Assembly (NCBI RefSeq): GCF_031583145.1
Contig: NZ_CP134050.1
Span: 951,001 to 1,015,000 of the forward strand
Length of the DNA stretch: 64,000 nt
From: Brevibacillus brevis
GTDB lineage: Bacteria; Bacillota; Bacilli; Brevibacillales; Brevibacillaceae
Direction: 5' to 3'
Shown in pieces: positions 36,091 through 45,000 of the stretch. The position numbers and the translations under genes were made by a program. Each line of letters begins with the position of its first letter. Positions within the stretch are counted from its first letter, which is position 1. The notes under the pieces were generated by a model, which had not been told where the DNA came from, did no database searches, and saw only the letters and a list, made by a program, of their open reading frames with translations.

Positions 36091-36405
36091 CTATTCGACA
36101 AGCCGAAGCCCGATTACGCAACCGATCACGCCCAGGATGCAGAGCAAGCGAATCGTGTTTTTGGGTTCCTTGTAAAACAGCATGCCTACGACTGCCGCAC
36201 CGACTGAACCGATGCCGGTCCAGATCGCATAAGCCGTCGACAGCGGGATCGACTCCATCGCTTGTATCAGCAAGGCGAAGCTGGTGATGAAACCTCCAAG
36301 AAGAATGAGGTTATTGGTAAAGTTGTTGTGTACGGATACCCGTTTGATTCCAATGACGCCGACGACCTCGAGCAGCCCGGCGATAATAAGCAGCGTCCAA
36401 GCCAT
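36091..36405 (-). CDS. SMR family transporter subunit (YkkD/YvdS/SugE-like)
   Basis: A 104-residue protein with four membrane helices filling its whole length, the hallmark of small multidrug resistance transporters. The conserved Glu of the first helix is present in GLLEVVGV, and STAYAIWTGIGSVGAAVVGML matches the third helix. It overlaps the stop of its partner SMR gene by one base, so the two likely form a heterodimer, as in the paired guanidinium or drug exporters of Bacillus. Substrate is unknown. Confidence 0.9.
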   Translation of the reverse strand: MAWTLLIIAGLLEVVGVIGIKRVSVHNNFTNNLILLGGFITSFALLIQAMESIPLSTAYAIWTGIGSVGAAVVGMLFYKEPKNTIRLLCILGVIGCVIGLRLVE

Positions 36406-36767
36406 CAGTGGCGGTCCTCCCCGCTGGTCAATTTTAACCCGATGATAAACAGCAGCAGAAGCAAAATGATGCCGATTTTGAGCAGGCTGATCCCTCCGGA
36501 GAAGAACGACTCCACCGCCACCGTTCCGATCGTGCCGATTCCGGCAAATACGGCGTAGGTCGTGCCAACCGGTAAGACCTTCGTGGCGCGGATCACGAGT
36601 TCAAAGCTCGTCAAAAGGGCAATCAGCACGAGGATCGAAGGAATCTCGTCATATTTAAACCCCGTTGCCCAGACAATTTCCAGGGCGCCCCCGGCCACGA
36701 CATATGCCCATGCCTTGTTTTGGCTTAACGGTTTGCTGGTCTTTGCTGCTTTTCCTATTCCGCTCAA
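36405..36767 (-). CDS. SMR family transporter subunit (YkkC/YvdR-like)
   Basis: A 120-residue four-helix SMR protein with a short charged N-terminal tail. The essential Glu is in GALEIVWATGFKY, and PVGTTYAVFAGIGTIGTV matches the family. I choose TTG at 36767 because GGCGGGG precedes it; the long open frame reaching to 37085 runs antisense into the MerR gene and is not real. It begins about 20 bases after the MerR gene and overlaps the second SMR gene, giving the operon merR-smrA-smrB. Confidence 0.87.
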   Translation of the reverse strand: MSGIGKAAKTSKPLSQNKAWAYVVAGGALEIVWATGFKYDEIPSILVLIALLTSFELVIRATKVLPVGTTYAVFAGIGTIGTVAVESFFSGGISLLKIGIILLLLLFIIGLKLTSGEDRH

Positions 36768-36786
36768 ATGATCCCCGCCCTTCCCT

Positions 36787-37581
36787 TCATTGCGATTCCG
36801 ATTCTTTCGCTTTTCCTTGCCGCAAATATTCGTCCACGATCCGGTCGATGTAGGACATCGTGTCCTCATCCAAGCCGAGGACCTTTTCGCTGCCTCCGGG
36901 TTCCGGACGAATCCATTCCCAATACTTGTCCAAAACGTCCTCTCTGCCCTGGAACCATTGTTCTCCGACTTCCAGCACCCGCTTCGCCAACCTTCTGGAC
37001 ATCGGGGAATCCGGCGGCTCCCCGATATGGGCGCGAATGTCCCGAAGCAAGCCGATCCATTCGTCTGCGCGCGGGTCGTCTTCATCGAACCTCGGCAGCC
37101 TTTCGATAATCGTCAGCTCGTCGGAATTAAACTGCTTCATGCGGTTTTCCAACTGAGTAGAATTCGCTGCCGTGCCGTCGTCGTTCGTCTGAAGAGCATG
37201 GATGAACAGGAGCAATTCCTCCGACCGCACCTCATTTCGAAGTTCAATTGTACGCAGAGTGGTCAGCAGCATGCGTTCGAGCAGATCCAGCCGATTTTTC
37301 TCTTTTCGGAGCATCTCCAATTGCATGCGAATCGCGTGCGTCCATGTTTCCGCGCGAAACCACCCGGCCCCCTCTTCCAATACACTCCGAATTTGCGGGA
37401 GCGTAAAGCCAAGCTGCTTTAACATGGCAATATGATGCAGCTTCATGATGTCGTCTTGGTTATAGTACCGGTAACCGGTATCCGATACGTAGGAGGGTTT
37501 CAGGATCCCCAATTCGTCATAATAGCGCAGCGTCCGAATCGAAATGCCGGCCTCTTTGGCCAGTTGCCCAATTTTATACAT
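36787..37581 (-). CDS. MerR-family transcriptional regulator
   Basis: A 264-residue regulator. The N-terminal MerR domain is clear (YKIGQLAKEAGISIRTLRYY then LGILKPS and TGYRYY), followed by a dimerisation coiled coil (about 75-120) and a C-terminal region resembling TipA-type ligand domains. ATG 37581 is chosen because GGAGGTG lies nine bases upstream; a GTG at 37593 falls within that site. It is the first gene of an operon with two SMR transporter genes, which it should activate when its ligand binds. Its promoter has the long spacer typical of MerR control. Confidence 0.92.
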   Translation of the reverse strand: MYKIGQLAKEAGISIRTLRYYDELGILKPSYVSDTGYRYYNQDDIMKLHHIAMLKQLGFTLPQIRSVLEEGAGWFRAETWTHAIRMQLEMLRKEKNRLDLLERMLLTTLRTIELRNEVRSEELLLFIHALQTNDDGTAANSTQLENRMKQFNSDELTIIERLPRFDEDDPRADEWIGLLRDIRAHIGEPPDSPMSRRLAKRVLEVGEQWFQGREDVLDKYWEWIRPEPGGSEKVLGLDEDTMSYIDRIVDEYLRQGKAKESESQ

Positions 37582-37600
37582 CTCTGGTTGCACCTCCCGC

Positions 37601-37637
37601 CACCTATACTAAACCCTCACGTATAGGTGAGAGTCAA
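37601..37637 (-). promoter_or_regulatory. MerR-type promoter with operator in a long spacer
   Basis: On the minus strand, TTGACT (37637-37632) and TAGTAT (37611-37606) are 20 bases apart. CACCTATAC (37601-37609) and GTATAGGTG (37621-37629) form perfect inverted arms across the spacer. MerR proteins activate just such over-long promoters by untwisting them, so this is likely the autoregulated promoter of merR and the SMR pair. Confidence 0.75.
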
Positions 37638-37866
37638 GAAGGTGGAGCCTGTTTTTCCAGTCCATTTTACAGGAAGCCATTAGGAGGACAACAAGCAGCA
37701 GAAAAGTGAAGAACCGAGCATATGCTCAAAGAGGGAGCTTCTTCATGCCAAGGCTATTGTTGGACAACAGAGAAAGCGCTTGCAGGAGGGGAGACGAGGA
37801 GACGCGGCGAAAACAACCGATAGCGGTATCTGCACTGATCCTGATCTAACGAGGAGTGTGAGTCTG

Positions 37867-39015
37867 ATGGATTTTCGATTGTCAGAGGAGATCCTGTCGT
37901 TGAAGCGAGGCATACGCGAGTTTATCGATCACGAAGTGGAGCCGTACGCAATGGAAATCGAAGAAAAAGATGATATTCCCGGGAAAATCATGGAGCTGTC
38001 AAAGGAAATGGGGCTGTTTGGCCTCAGCATACCGGAAGAGTACGGCGGGCTTGGCGTAGGCATGGTGGGAAAGTGCGCGGCATCGGAAGAGCTGGGACGC
38101 ACGCACAACGGCTATACGACCGTCATCGGCGGACACATCGGCATCGGTACCGTCGGCATTGTCGAGATGGGGAGCGAAGCGCAAAAACGCAAATACTTGC
38201 CTGACATGGCCGCGGGAAACCGGATCGGCGCCTTTGCCCTGACCGAGCCGAGCGCGGGATCAAACGCGACCAATCTCAAGACGACTGCCGTGAAAAAGGG
38301 CGACAAGTACATTCTCAATGGCAGCAAGCACTACATCACCAATGCGTTTATTGCGGACGTCTTTACGGTCATGGCGGTCACCGACCCTTCCAAAGGATCG
38401 AAAGGCATCACGTCCTTCATCGTCGAAAAGGGTTTTCCCGGTTTCCACGTCGGGAAGAAGGAGAAAAAAATGGGGCTGCACGGATCCCATTCCGCCGAGC
38501 TGTTTTTTGAGGATTGCGAAGTTCCTGCGGAAAACGTGCTGGGGGTAGAAGGGCAAGGCTATGTGAACGCCTTGAAAATCCTGACCAACGGACGGGCAGG
38601 GCTGGCCGCGCGGAATCTGGGATCCTGCGACAAGCTGCTGGAGATGTCCCTCGACTACGCCCACACGCGAGTCCAGTTCGGCAAGCCGATTTTTGAACAG
38701 CAAATCATTCAGCATTACTTGGCGGAGATGGCGTTGGAGACGGAAGCGTTGCGCTCGATGGTGTACCGCGTCGCGTGGATGGTCGACCAAGGCATGAAAG
38801 TGATCAAGGAAGCGGCGATGGTCAAGCTGCTCGGCTCGGAGACGTACAACCGGGTAGCGGACAAGGCGGTGCAGATCCACGGCGGCATGGGGTATATCGC
38901 GGACTATCCCATCGAGCGCTTCTACCGGGATGCCCGGATTACGCGCATTTACGAAGGGACATCGGAAATCCAGAAAAACATTATTGCTGCCCAGCTGCAT
39001 GAAGCATACAAGTAA
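37867..39015 (+). CDS. acyl-CoA dehydrogenase
   Basis: A 382-residue flavoenzyme that oxidises an acyl-CoA to the enoyl-CoA in fatty-acid or branched-chain amino-acid breakdown. Family signatures are visible: FALTEPSAGSNA (about 120-131), YILNGSKHYITNA, and QIHGGMGYIADYPIERFYRDARI with the catalytic Glu candidate in IYEGTSEIQ near the end. The length agrees with short-chain acyl-CoA dehydrogenases. ATG 37867 follows GAGGAGTG; a longer frame to 37780 has no ribosome site. The upstream gap 37638-37866 contains the 12-base palindrome GAGCATATGCTC (37716-37727) and no gene. Confidence 0.93.
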   Translation: MDFRLSEEILSLKRGIREFIDHEVEPYAMEIEEKDDIPGKIMELSKEMGLFGLSIPEEYGGLGVGMVGKCAASEELGRTHNGYTTVIGGHIGIGTVGIVEMGSEAQKRKYLPDMAAGNRIGAFALTEPSAGSNATNLKTTAVKKGDKYILNGSKHYITNAFIADVFTVMAVTDPSKGSKGITSFIVEKGFPGFHVGKKEKKMGLHGSHSAELFFEDCEVPAENVLGVEGQGYVNALKILTNGRAGLAARNLGSCDKLLEMSLDYAHTRVQFGKPIFEQQIIQHYLAEMALETEALRSMVYRVAWMVDQGMKVIKEAAMVKLLGSETYNRVADKAVQIHGGMGYIADYPIERFYRDARITRIYEGTSEIQKNIIAAQLHEAYK

Positions 39016-39148
39016 GCCATACAAGGGATGCCCACAGGGGAAGGAAGCACAAAGGAAGCGGCAATCCCTGAGGATACAGCTGAGGGGGCAGGCGTGCAAG
39101 AGAGCGTGCAAGAATGCGGGAAAGACAATTCAGCGCCAAATAAAAGAA

Positions 39149-39187
39149 ATGCCTGTGTGACGGCAGCCCACACAGGCATATTTCTTT
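39149..39187. terminator. probable bidirectional terminator
   Basis: ATGCCTGTGTG (39149-39159) pairs with CACACAGGCAT (39169-39179). T-rich sequence follows on both strands. It separates the acyl-CoA dehydrogenase gene from the converging potassium channel gene. Confidence 0.65.
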
Positions 39188-39278
39188 GTCAGGCTCGCAG
39201 AACTGAACAGTGATTCCAGACCGGCAGGATTGCTTTGCACAGTCTCGGCCGCTCAGCGGTGAAGGTGTACAAGCCACC

Positions 39279-40637
39279 CTACTGCCCGATAATCACGCGC
39301 TCTTTTGGATGGTGGTAGCGCACGATCTGCTCTTTCCGCTTGAGGAACAGCAGCAGGTTGATAATCCCGATCCGCCCTACGACCATGGTGATGATCAGGA
39401 TGATTTTGCCGCCTGTCCCGAGATTCGAGGTGATTCCGGTCGACAAGCCGGTCGTTCCGAAGGCGGAGCACACCTCAAACAGGACGTGCTGGAAGGGCAG
39501 ATCTTCCATCCAGACCAGGAGTATGACGGCACTGAAGACCAGGATGACAGCGACGAAAAAGACTGTAAATGATTTCATGATGTCTTCTTCGACCAGCTCC
39601 CTGCCGAATACCTTGACGTCCTTGTAGCCTCGCATGTTCGCGAACACGGTGGCGATCAGGACAAAGAACGTCGTGGTCCGGATCCCCCCGCCGACACTGC
39701 TCGGAGAAGCCCCGATGAACATCATCCCTGACAGCATGATCAGTGTAGGCGTAGACAGCAGGCTGATGTCCATGGTCGCCAGCCCGCCGCTTCGCGAGGA
39801 GACCGAGTGAAACAACGAGTAGAACAAGATCTGATCCCACGTCTGCCCCTGGAAAAAGGCGTGCCGCTCAAACAGGTAGATGAGCACGGCGCCTGCTACG
39901 ATCAAGGAGAAAAAGGTCAGCGTGGTGATTTTGGTAAACAGCGAAAAGGTAAACCGCAGCTTGGCCCGGCGGTACGACAAGTAGGTCCGCAGCTCCACGA
40001 GAACGGGAAAGCCGATGGCGCCGCAGATGATCAATATCATGACGATCGACTGAAAAATGTAGTCGTGGGTGAAGCCGAGCATCGAGTTTCCATACAAGTC
40101 GAATCCGGCGTTTGTAAACGCGCTGACCGAGGCGAAATAGCCGTGGTAAAACGCGGTATACCAGTCACTGTAATAACCGGCGATCAGAAAGTGGACGCCA
40201 AGCAATATCGTGCCCGCAAGCTCGATCATGATGGCAATGACGAGAATATTCCGCATCAGATCGACGAGCCCGGACAATGTGGCGCGATTGTGGTCCGTGG
40301 CGATCCAGATGCGCTGCTCCAGTCCGATCTTGTGCCCCAGCAGCAGCCAAAAAAAAGTGCCCAGCGTCATGATCCCGATCCCGCCGACCTGAAAGAGCAG
40401 AGTCAAAAACAGGATGCCCCACTGATTGAACACTTCGTGGACGGTGATGACGGTGAGACCTGTGACACTGATGGCGCTTGTCGCCGTGAACAGGGAGTCG
40501 ATATACGACAGCGACACACCTGGCTTGTGGAAGATAGGCAAGCACAAGAGCACCGAAGAGACCAGAATCAGCCCCACATAAAAAAAGACGATGATTTGCA
40601 CAGATGTCAAACGGCGTTTTTGAGAGGAAGTTAACAA
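39279..40637 (-). CDS. Trk/Ktr family potassium channel subunit (KtrB/KtrD-like)
   Basis: A 452-residue membrane protein with the fourfold repeated pore design of Trk/Ktr channels, near the length of Bacillus KtrD (449). The four filter-like loops can be read as SAISVTGLTV, SAFTNAGFDL, SSRSGGLATMD and AFGTTGLSTGI, each with the key Gly. It conducts potassium into the cell when bound to a cytosolic gating ring (KtrA or KtrC). No such gene is adjacent, so the ring must be encoded elsewhere, as for KtrD. No c-di-AMP riboswitch was recognised upstream. Confidence 0.92.
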   Translation of the reverse strand: MLTSSQKRRLTSVQIIVFFYVGLILVSSVLLCLPIFHKPGVSLSYIDSLFTATSAISVTGLTVITVHEVFNQWGILFLTLLFQVGGIGIMTLGTFFWLLLGHKIGLEQRIWIATDHNRATLSGLVDLMRNILVIAIMIELAGTILLGVHFLIAGYYSDWYTAFYHGYFASVSAFTNAGFDLYGNSMLGFTHDYIFQSIVMILIICGAIGFPVLVELRTYLSYRRAKLRFTFSLFTKITTLTFFSLIVAGAVLIYLFERHAFFQGQTWDQILFYSLFHSVSSRSGGLATMDISLLSTPTLIMLSGMMFIGASPSSVGGGIRTTTFFVLIATVFANMRGYKDVKVFGRELVEEDIMKSFTVFFVAVILVFSAVILLVWMEDLPFQHVLFEVCSAFGTTGLSTGITSNLGTGGKIILIITMVVGRIGIINLLLFLKRKEQIVRYHHPKERVIIGQ

Positions 40638-40725
40638 AACGAATGGCCTCCTGGTTTTTCTTCAAAGGTAATCATACCAAAAAAAGAGAGCGAGCAAAAA
40701 TGGAGATGTCGACAAAAACAAACCG

Positions 40726-40755
40726 TTGACAATGGCGTGCTGCCAATGGTAAAGT
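40726..40755 (+). promoter_or_regulatory. promoter of the leader-bmrCD unit
   Basis: TTGACA (40726-40731) and TAAAGT (40750-40755) with an 18-base spacer. It predicts transcription starting near 40762, through the small leader frame and two terminators into the ABC exporter genes. Confidence 0.6.
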
Positions 40756-40807
40756 TCAGAATGTATTTATTGGAAATTTACAACAATTGTGGAAAGGTGG
40801 GATTGTC

Positions 40808-40882
40808 ATGATTCGGTTTGTACATCAATGCGGACAAAATTGGATACATGACGGTACCACACGATCCGGGCGAGTAAAGTAA
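40808..40882 (+). CDS. 24-residue leader peptide, BmrB-like position
   Basis: A short frame too small for usual gene calling. AAGGTGG lies seven bases before ATG 40808 and 24 codons follow, then TAA. The peptide begins MIRFVHQCGQNW and ends in SGRVK. A terminator lies 25 bases beyond its stop and a second one shortly after, and the next genes are homologues of bmrC and bmrD. In Bacillus subtilis these genes are controlled by ribosome stalling on the leader peptide BmrB, which prevents termination. Position and layout agree; the sequence of the peptide itself was not compared. Confidence 0.6.
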   Translation: MIRFVHQCGQNWIHDGTTRSGRVK

Positions 40883-40906
40883 GCACGTTTTACTGTACAC
40901 GTACAC

Positions 40907-40944
40907 GCGGCGCTGGTTACCTGTCTTCGTAACCCGCGCTTTTT
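40907..40944 (+). terminator. attenuator terminator 1
   Basis: GCGCTGGTTAC (to 40920) pairs with GTAACCCGCGC (40929-40939) with one mismatch, followed by five T. It lies between the leader peptide and the exporter genes. Overlapping upstream pairings such as GTAAA with TTTAC around 40877-40892 could form an alternative structure. Confidence 0.7.
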
Positions 40945-40959
40945 CTGTTCTCAGGAGGG

Positions 40960-40997
40960 AAAAGGCAGATTGCCCATGGGCGATGTGCCTTTTTTTT
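40960..40997 (+). terminator. attenuator terminator 2
   Basis: AAAGGCA (40961-40967) pairs with TGCCTTT (40986-40992), with GCCCATGGGC inside and eight T after it. A second terminator so close to the first suggests a two-step check before the exporter genes. Confidence 0.7.
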
Positions 40998-41097
40998 CGG
41001 AAAAAGGCAGGACTTCTGGTAGCGGCAAAGCCGGAAGCGCAGAGGGGAGCGAGGCTGACCAGCGGTGTTCCACAAAAAAGAGAGGAGCGGAGGGCGG

Positions 41098-42849
41098 ATG
41101 TTTTCAGTATTATCGAAGCTCGACTGGTTTTTTCGGGAGCATAAAAAGCGGTATATCGTCGCGATTCTGCTGCTGATTTGCGGCGGCATTCTCGAAGTGG
41201 TTCCGCCGAAGATCATCGGGGTGGCGATCGACGAGCTGCAGATGGGGACGATGACCGGGGAGCGATTGCTCCAGATCCTCCTGTTTTATGCAGGGCTGGC
41301 GGTCGTCCTCTACTTGGTCAATCTCGTGTGGGTGAACAAACTCTTCGGAGGGGCGTTTCTGGCGGAGCGGACGCTGCGATCGAGGCTGATGAGCCATTTT
41401 CTGAAGATGACCCCGACCTTCTATCAAAAAAACCGCACGGGCGATTTGATGGCAAGGGCCACGAACGACCTAAAGGCAGTGTCGATGACAACGGGCTTCG
41501 GCATATTGACGCTGGTGGACTCGGCGTGCTTTACCGGCGCGATTCTCTTGACGATGGGCTTTTTTGTGAGCTGGAAGCTGACTCTGGCCTCCATATTGCC
41601 CTTGCCGCTGATGTCCTATGCGATTCACCGGTACGGGAAGGTCATTCATGAACGGTTTTCCAAGGCGCAGGATTCCTTCGGCGAGCTGAACGATCAGGTG
41701 CTCGAGTCGGTGGCAGGCGTCAGGGTCATTCGCGCATACGTACAGGAGACGGCGGACGAAAAGCGGTTCCGCGCGATGACGGACGAGGTGTACGAGAAGA
41801 ATATCGCAGTAGCCAAAGTCGACTCGCTGATCGAACCGACCGTAAAAATTCTCGTGGGGATCTGCTACATGATCGGCCTCATCTACGGCGGCTACCTCGT
41901 CTTCCGCCAGGAGCTGACGCTGGGAGAGCTCGTCGCCTTCAACGTCTACCTGGGGATGCTGATCTGGCCCATGTTTGCCATCGGCGAACTGATCAACGTC
42001 ATGCAGCGGGGGAGCGCTTCCCTCGACCGCGTCCAGGAGACATTGGCGTATCAGGCCGATGTGACGGACCATCCGGAGCCCCTATCTCCGCAAATTCCGC
42101 AAACGATTCAATTCGACCGCGTCACCTTCCGTTATCCGACCGCTCATGTCGACCAGTTGAAAGAAGTTTCCTTCTCCTTGGAGCGGGGACAGACGCTGGG
42201 CGTTGTCGGGAGGACAGGGAGCGGCAAGACGACGCTGGTTCGCCAGCTCTTGCGCGAATTTCCGCTCGGGAAGGGCTCTATCACGATATCCGGCACGCCG
42301 TTGGAGAGAATCTCGCTCGACACGCTCAAAGGCTGGATCGGCTACGTTCCGCAGGAGCAAATCCTGTTTTCCAAGACCGTGCGGGAAAACGTGCTGTTCG
42401 GAAGCAAGGACGGTACGCGGGAGGAGCTGCAGGAGGCTTTGCGGCTGGCCGCCTTTGCCCGTGATGTGACGTTTTTGCCGGAAGGGGTGGAGACGCTCGT
42501 CGGGGAAAGAGGGGTAGCTCTGTCGGGGGGCCAAAAGCAGCGCGTGTCGATCGCGCGCGCCCTGCTCATCCAGCCGGAAGTTTTGATTCTCGACGATGCC
42601 ATGTCGGCCGTGGATGGCAAGACGGAGGCGGAAATGATCGCAAATATTCGCCGGGAGCGCGCAGGCAAAACGACCATCATCACGACGCATCGCCTGTCCG
42701 CCGTGAAGCATGCGGATTGGGTGCTGGTGCTGGACGAGGGAAGAGTCGTGGAGGAAGGCACGCATGAGCAGCTCATGGCGCGCGGAGGATGGTACAAGGA
42801 ACAATACGAGCGTCAGCAAATGGAAGCGCAATTGACGGAAGGCGAGTGA
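41098..42849 (+). CDS. bmrC: multidrug ABC exporter half, BmrC/YheI-like
   Basis: A 583-residue fused permease-ATPase; Bacillus YheI/BmrC is 585. Six membrane segments lie in residues 1-315, then an ATPase with Walker A GRTGSGKTT, signature LSGGQKQR, and Walker B VLILDDAMSAVD. The residue after the Walker B Asp is Asp instead of Glu, the usual sign of the non-catalytic site in heterodimeric exporters. GGAGGG precedes ATG 41098; the longer frame from 41065 is not supported. It starts four bases before bmrD and lies behind a leader with two terminators. Confidence 0.92.
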   Translation: MFSVLSKLDWFFREHKKRYIVAILLLICGGILEVVPPKIIGVAIDELQMGTMTGERLLQILLFYAGLAVVLYLVNLVWVNKLFGGAFLAERTLRSRLMSHFLKMTPTFYQKNRTGDLMARATNDLKAVSMTTGFGILTLVDSACFTGAILLTMGFFVSWKLTLASILPLPLMSYAIHRYGKVIHERFSKAQDSFGELNDQVLESVAGVRVIRAYVQETADEKRFRAMTDEVYEKNIAVAKVDSLIEPTVKILVGICYMIGLIYGGYLVFRQELTLGELVAFNVYLGMLIWPMFAIGELINVMQRGSASLDRVQETLAYQADVTDHPEPLSPQIPQTIQFDRVTFRYPTAHVDQLKEVSFSLERGQTLGVVGRTGSGKTTLVRQLLREFPLGKGSITISGTPLERISLDTLKGWIGYVPQEQILFSKTVRENVLFGSKDGTREELQEALRLAAFARDVTFLPEGVETLVGERGVALSGGQKQRVSIARALLIQPEVLILDDAMSAVDGKTEAEMIANIRRERAGKTTIITTHRLSAVKHADWVLVLDEGRVVEEGTHEQLMARGGWYKEQYERQQMEAQLTEGE

Positions 42850-42853
42850 TTGC

Positions 42854-44887
42854 ATGTCGACAGGAAAGCGATTATTCCGCTACGCGGCTTATTTCAAGAA
42901 AACGATCCTGCTCGGCCTCCTGATGCTGTCCCTGGCGGTGGCGGCAGAGCTGACAGGTCCCTTTTTGGCCAAAAAGATGATCGATACCCACATTCTCGGG
43001 ATCGAGCAGCCGTGGTACGAGACGGAGGAGCGAAGCGATTCCGCCTTTTATCAAGGGAAATGGTACACCCGCCAAGACCATTTGAGCGGGACGGAGCGGC
43101 AGGGCCAGCAAGTACGCGTGCTGCAGGTCGGACGGGACTATTACTTTATCGGGCAGCCGATCGCGGCGGATGGTGCGAGGGAGGTGCGGGATGGTCTGCT
43201 CACCGTCGCGGGCGATTCCGGAAGCGCCACGTATCCGGCCCAAAAGCTGTCCGTCCAGGAGGCATTCGGGTTCTTCCGCCCGGAGACGAAGGGTCTTTTG
43301 ACTCTGGCCGCCGTCTATATGGGACTGATCGCACTGGCGTCGGTCTTTCATTATGGACAAAAGTTCATGCTGCAGAAGTCGGCCAACCAAGTCATCCAAA
43401 GGCTGCGGATTGACGTCTTCGCGCACATTCAGCGTCTGCCGATCACGTATTTCGACAATTTGCCTGCGGGGAAGGTGGTTGCCCGCGTCACGAACGACAC
43501 GGAGGCTGTCCGTGAGCTGTTTACCAAGGTGCTGGACCAGTTTTTCAGCAGCTGCATCTATCTGATCGGGATTTTCGCGGCGCTGTTTCTGCTGGATGTT
43601 CGTCTGGCGATGGTTTGCCTCCTTATTCTGCCGATCATGGCGGTCTGGGTCTTCCTCTACCGGAAGTACGCCGCTGCCTACAACCAGGTCATTCGCAGCC
43701 GACTGAGTGACATCAATGCCATGATCAACGAATCGATTCACGGCATGGCCATCATCCAGGCGTTTCGCAGGGAGACGGAGACGAAGCGGGAATTCGACGA
43801 GATCAACGAAGAGATTTTCGCCTATCAAAAAAAGATGCAGCGCTTCAACTCGCTGGCTTCCTTCAATCTGGTCCAGCTGCTGCGCAACACCGCTTTCGTT
43901 TTGTTCATCTGGTATGTGGGCGGAGCGTCCGGCGGGGTAGGAAGCCTGTTCACGATGGGGGTCCTCTACGCATTCGTAGACTATCTGAACCGCTTGTTTC
44001 AGCCGATCACGCAAATCGTCAACCAGCTGGCCACGCTCGAGCAGGCTAGGGTAGCGGCAGAGCGTGTCTTTGAACTGCTCGACGAGGAAGGCACGGAAGT
44101 CGATCGGGGAAAAATGCCGTGCTATCAGGGAAACGTCCGCTTCGACCGAGTTTCCTTCGCTTACCAGCCTTCCCAATACGTCCTGCGCGACGTATCCTTC
44201 GAGGCATGGCCCGGAGAGACGGTTGCGCTGGTTGGCCATACCGGCTCCGGCAAGAGCTCTATCATCAACCTGCTGTTTCGCTTCTACGACGTCAGTCAGG
44301 GGGCTGTCATGATCGATGGGCGGAATGTGCAGGATATGACCCGCCAGCAGGTTCGCCAGCACATGGGCATCGTTTTGCAGGATCCGTTTTTGTTCACCGG
44401 AACGATTCTCTCCAACGTGACCCTGGGAGACCCGGCAATCACCCGGGAAAAGGCGGAGAAAGCCCTCCGCGACGTAGGAGCGGACCATTTGCTCAAGACC
44501 TTGCCCAATGGCTTCGACGAGCCGGTGATCGAAAAGGGAAGCACGCTTTCCGCCGGGCAGCGTCAGCTCATTTCGTTCGCGAGGGCACTGGCGTTTGATC
44601 CCGCCATTCTGGTGCTGGACGAAGCCACGGCGAGCATCGACACCGAGACGGAAGGGATCATCCAGGAAGCGCTGGAGGTATTGAAAAAAGGACGGACGAC
44701 ATTCATCATCGCCCACCGCTTGTCGACGATCAAAAACGCCGATCAAATTCTGGTGCTGGATCGGGGAACCATCGTGGAGAGGGGCAAGCATGACGAACTG
44801 ATGGAGAAGCGCGGAAAGTACTTTCAGATGTATCAGCTGCAGCAAGGGGAGGCTGCGTCAAGCGGCGCGGTCTTGGCATCGCCGTAA
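42854..44887 (+). CDS. bmrD: multidrug ABC exporter half, BmrD/YheH-like
   Basis: A 677-residue fused permease-ATPase; Bacillus YheH/BmrD is 673. It has an extra outside region of about 90 residues between the first two membrane segments (about 48-140), a feature of the BmrD side. The ATPase has Walker A GHTGSGKSS, signature LSAGQRQL, and Walker B ILVLDEATASID with the catalytic Glu intact. Signature LSAGQ differs from the usual LSGGQ, as in heterodimer partners. With BmrC it forms one pump with one full catalytic site. Induction by ribosome-targeting drugs is known for Bacillus BmrCD and inferred here. Confidence 0.93.
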   Translation: MSTGKRLFRYAAYFKKTILLGLLMLSLAVAAELTGPFLAKKMIDTHILGIEQPWYETEERSDSAFYQGKWYTRQDHLSGTERQGQQVRVLQVGRDYYFIGQPIAADGAREVRDGLLTVAGDSGSATYPAQKLSVQEAFGFFRPETKGLLTLAAVYMGLIALASVFHYGQKFMLQKSANQVIQRLRIDVFAHIQRLPITYFDNLPAGKVVARVTNDTEAVRELFTKVLDQFFSSCIYLIGIFAALFLLDVRLAMVCLLILPIMAVWVFLYRKYAAAYNQVIRSRLSDINAMINESIHGMAIIQAFRRETETKREFDEINEEIFAYQKKMQRFNSLASFNLVQLLRNTAFVLFIWYVGGASGGVGSLFTMGVLYAFVDYLNRLFQPITQIVNQLATLEQARVAAERVFELLDEEGTEVDRGKMPCYQGNVRFDRVSFAYQPSQYVLRDVSFEAWPGETVALVGHTGSGKSSIINLLFRFYDVSQGAVMIDGRNVQDMTRQQVRQHMGIVLQDPFLFTGTILSNVTLGDPAITREKAEKALRDVGADHLLKTLPNGFDEPVIEKGSTLSAGQRQLISFARALAFDPAILVLDEATASIDTETEGIIQEALEVLKKGRTTFIIAHRLSTIKNADQILVLDRGTIVERGKHDELMEKRGKYFQMYQLQQGEAASSGAVLASP

Positions 44888-44906
44888 AAAGCTGCTCTGG
44901 ACAACG

Positions 44907-44980
44907 AAAAAAGCTGCCCGCATGGAACGGTGCCTCCTGTCTAACAGAGGGGGCAGTTCAATGGAAAGGCAGCTTTTTTG
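44907..44980. terminator. bidirectional terminator with long loop
   Basis: AAAAAAGCTGCC (44907-44918) pairs with GGCAGCTTTTTT (44968-44979), with a smaller GCCTCCTGT/ACAGAGGGGG pairing inside. T runs follow on both strands. It separates bmrD from converging uppP. Confidence 0.85.
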
Positions 44981-45000
44981 CATGAAGTCGCCGGGCTTGC

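Noticed and set aside
36768..37085. Extended N-terminus of the first SMR gene
   Set aside because: It overlaps the merR gene on the same strand in another frame; the four-helix protein is complete from TTG 36767.
38260..39111. 283-codon minus-strand frame
   Set aside because: Antisense to the acyl-CoA dehydrogenase gene and rich in His, Arg and Leu as typical for a shadow frame.
40638..40725. Possible c-di-AMP riboswitch before the potassium channel gene
   Set aside because: The upstream sequence shows none of the conserved helices or loops I would expect, only a short AT-rich leader.
42872..44845. 657-codon open frame on the minus strand
   Set aside because: It lies entirely antisense to bmrD, which has all ABC motifs in order; its protein is rich in Arg, Gln and Asp without any recognisable pattern.
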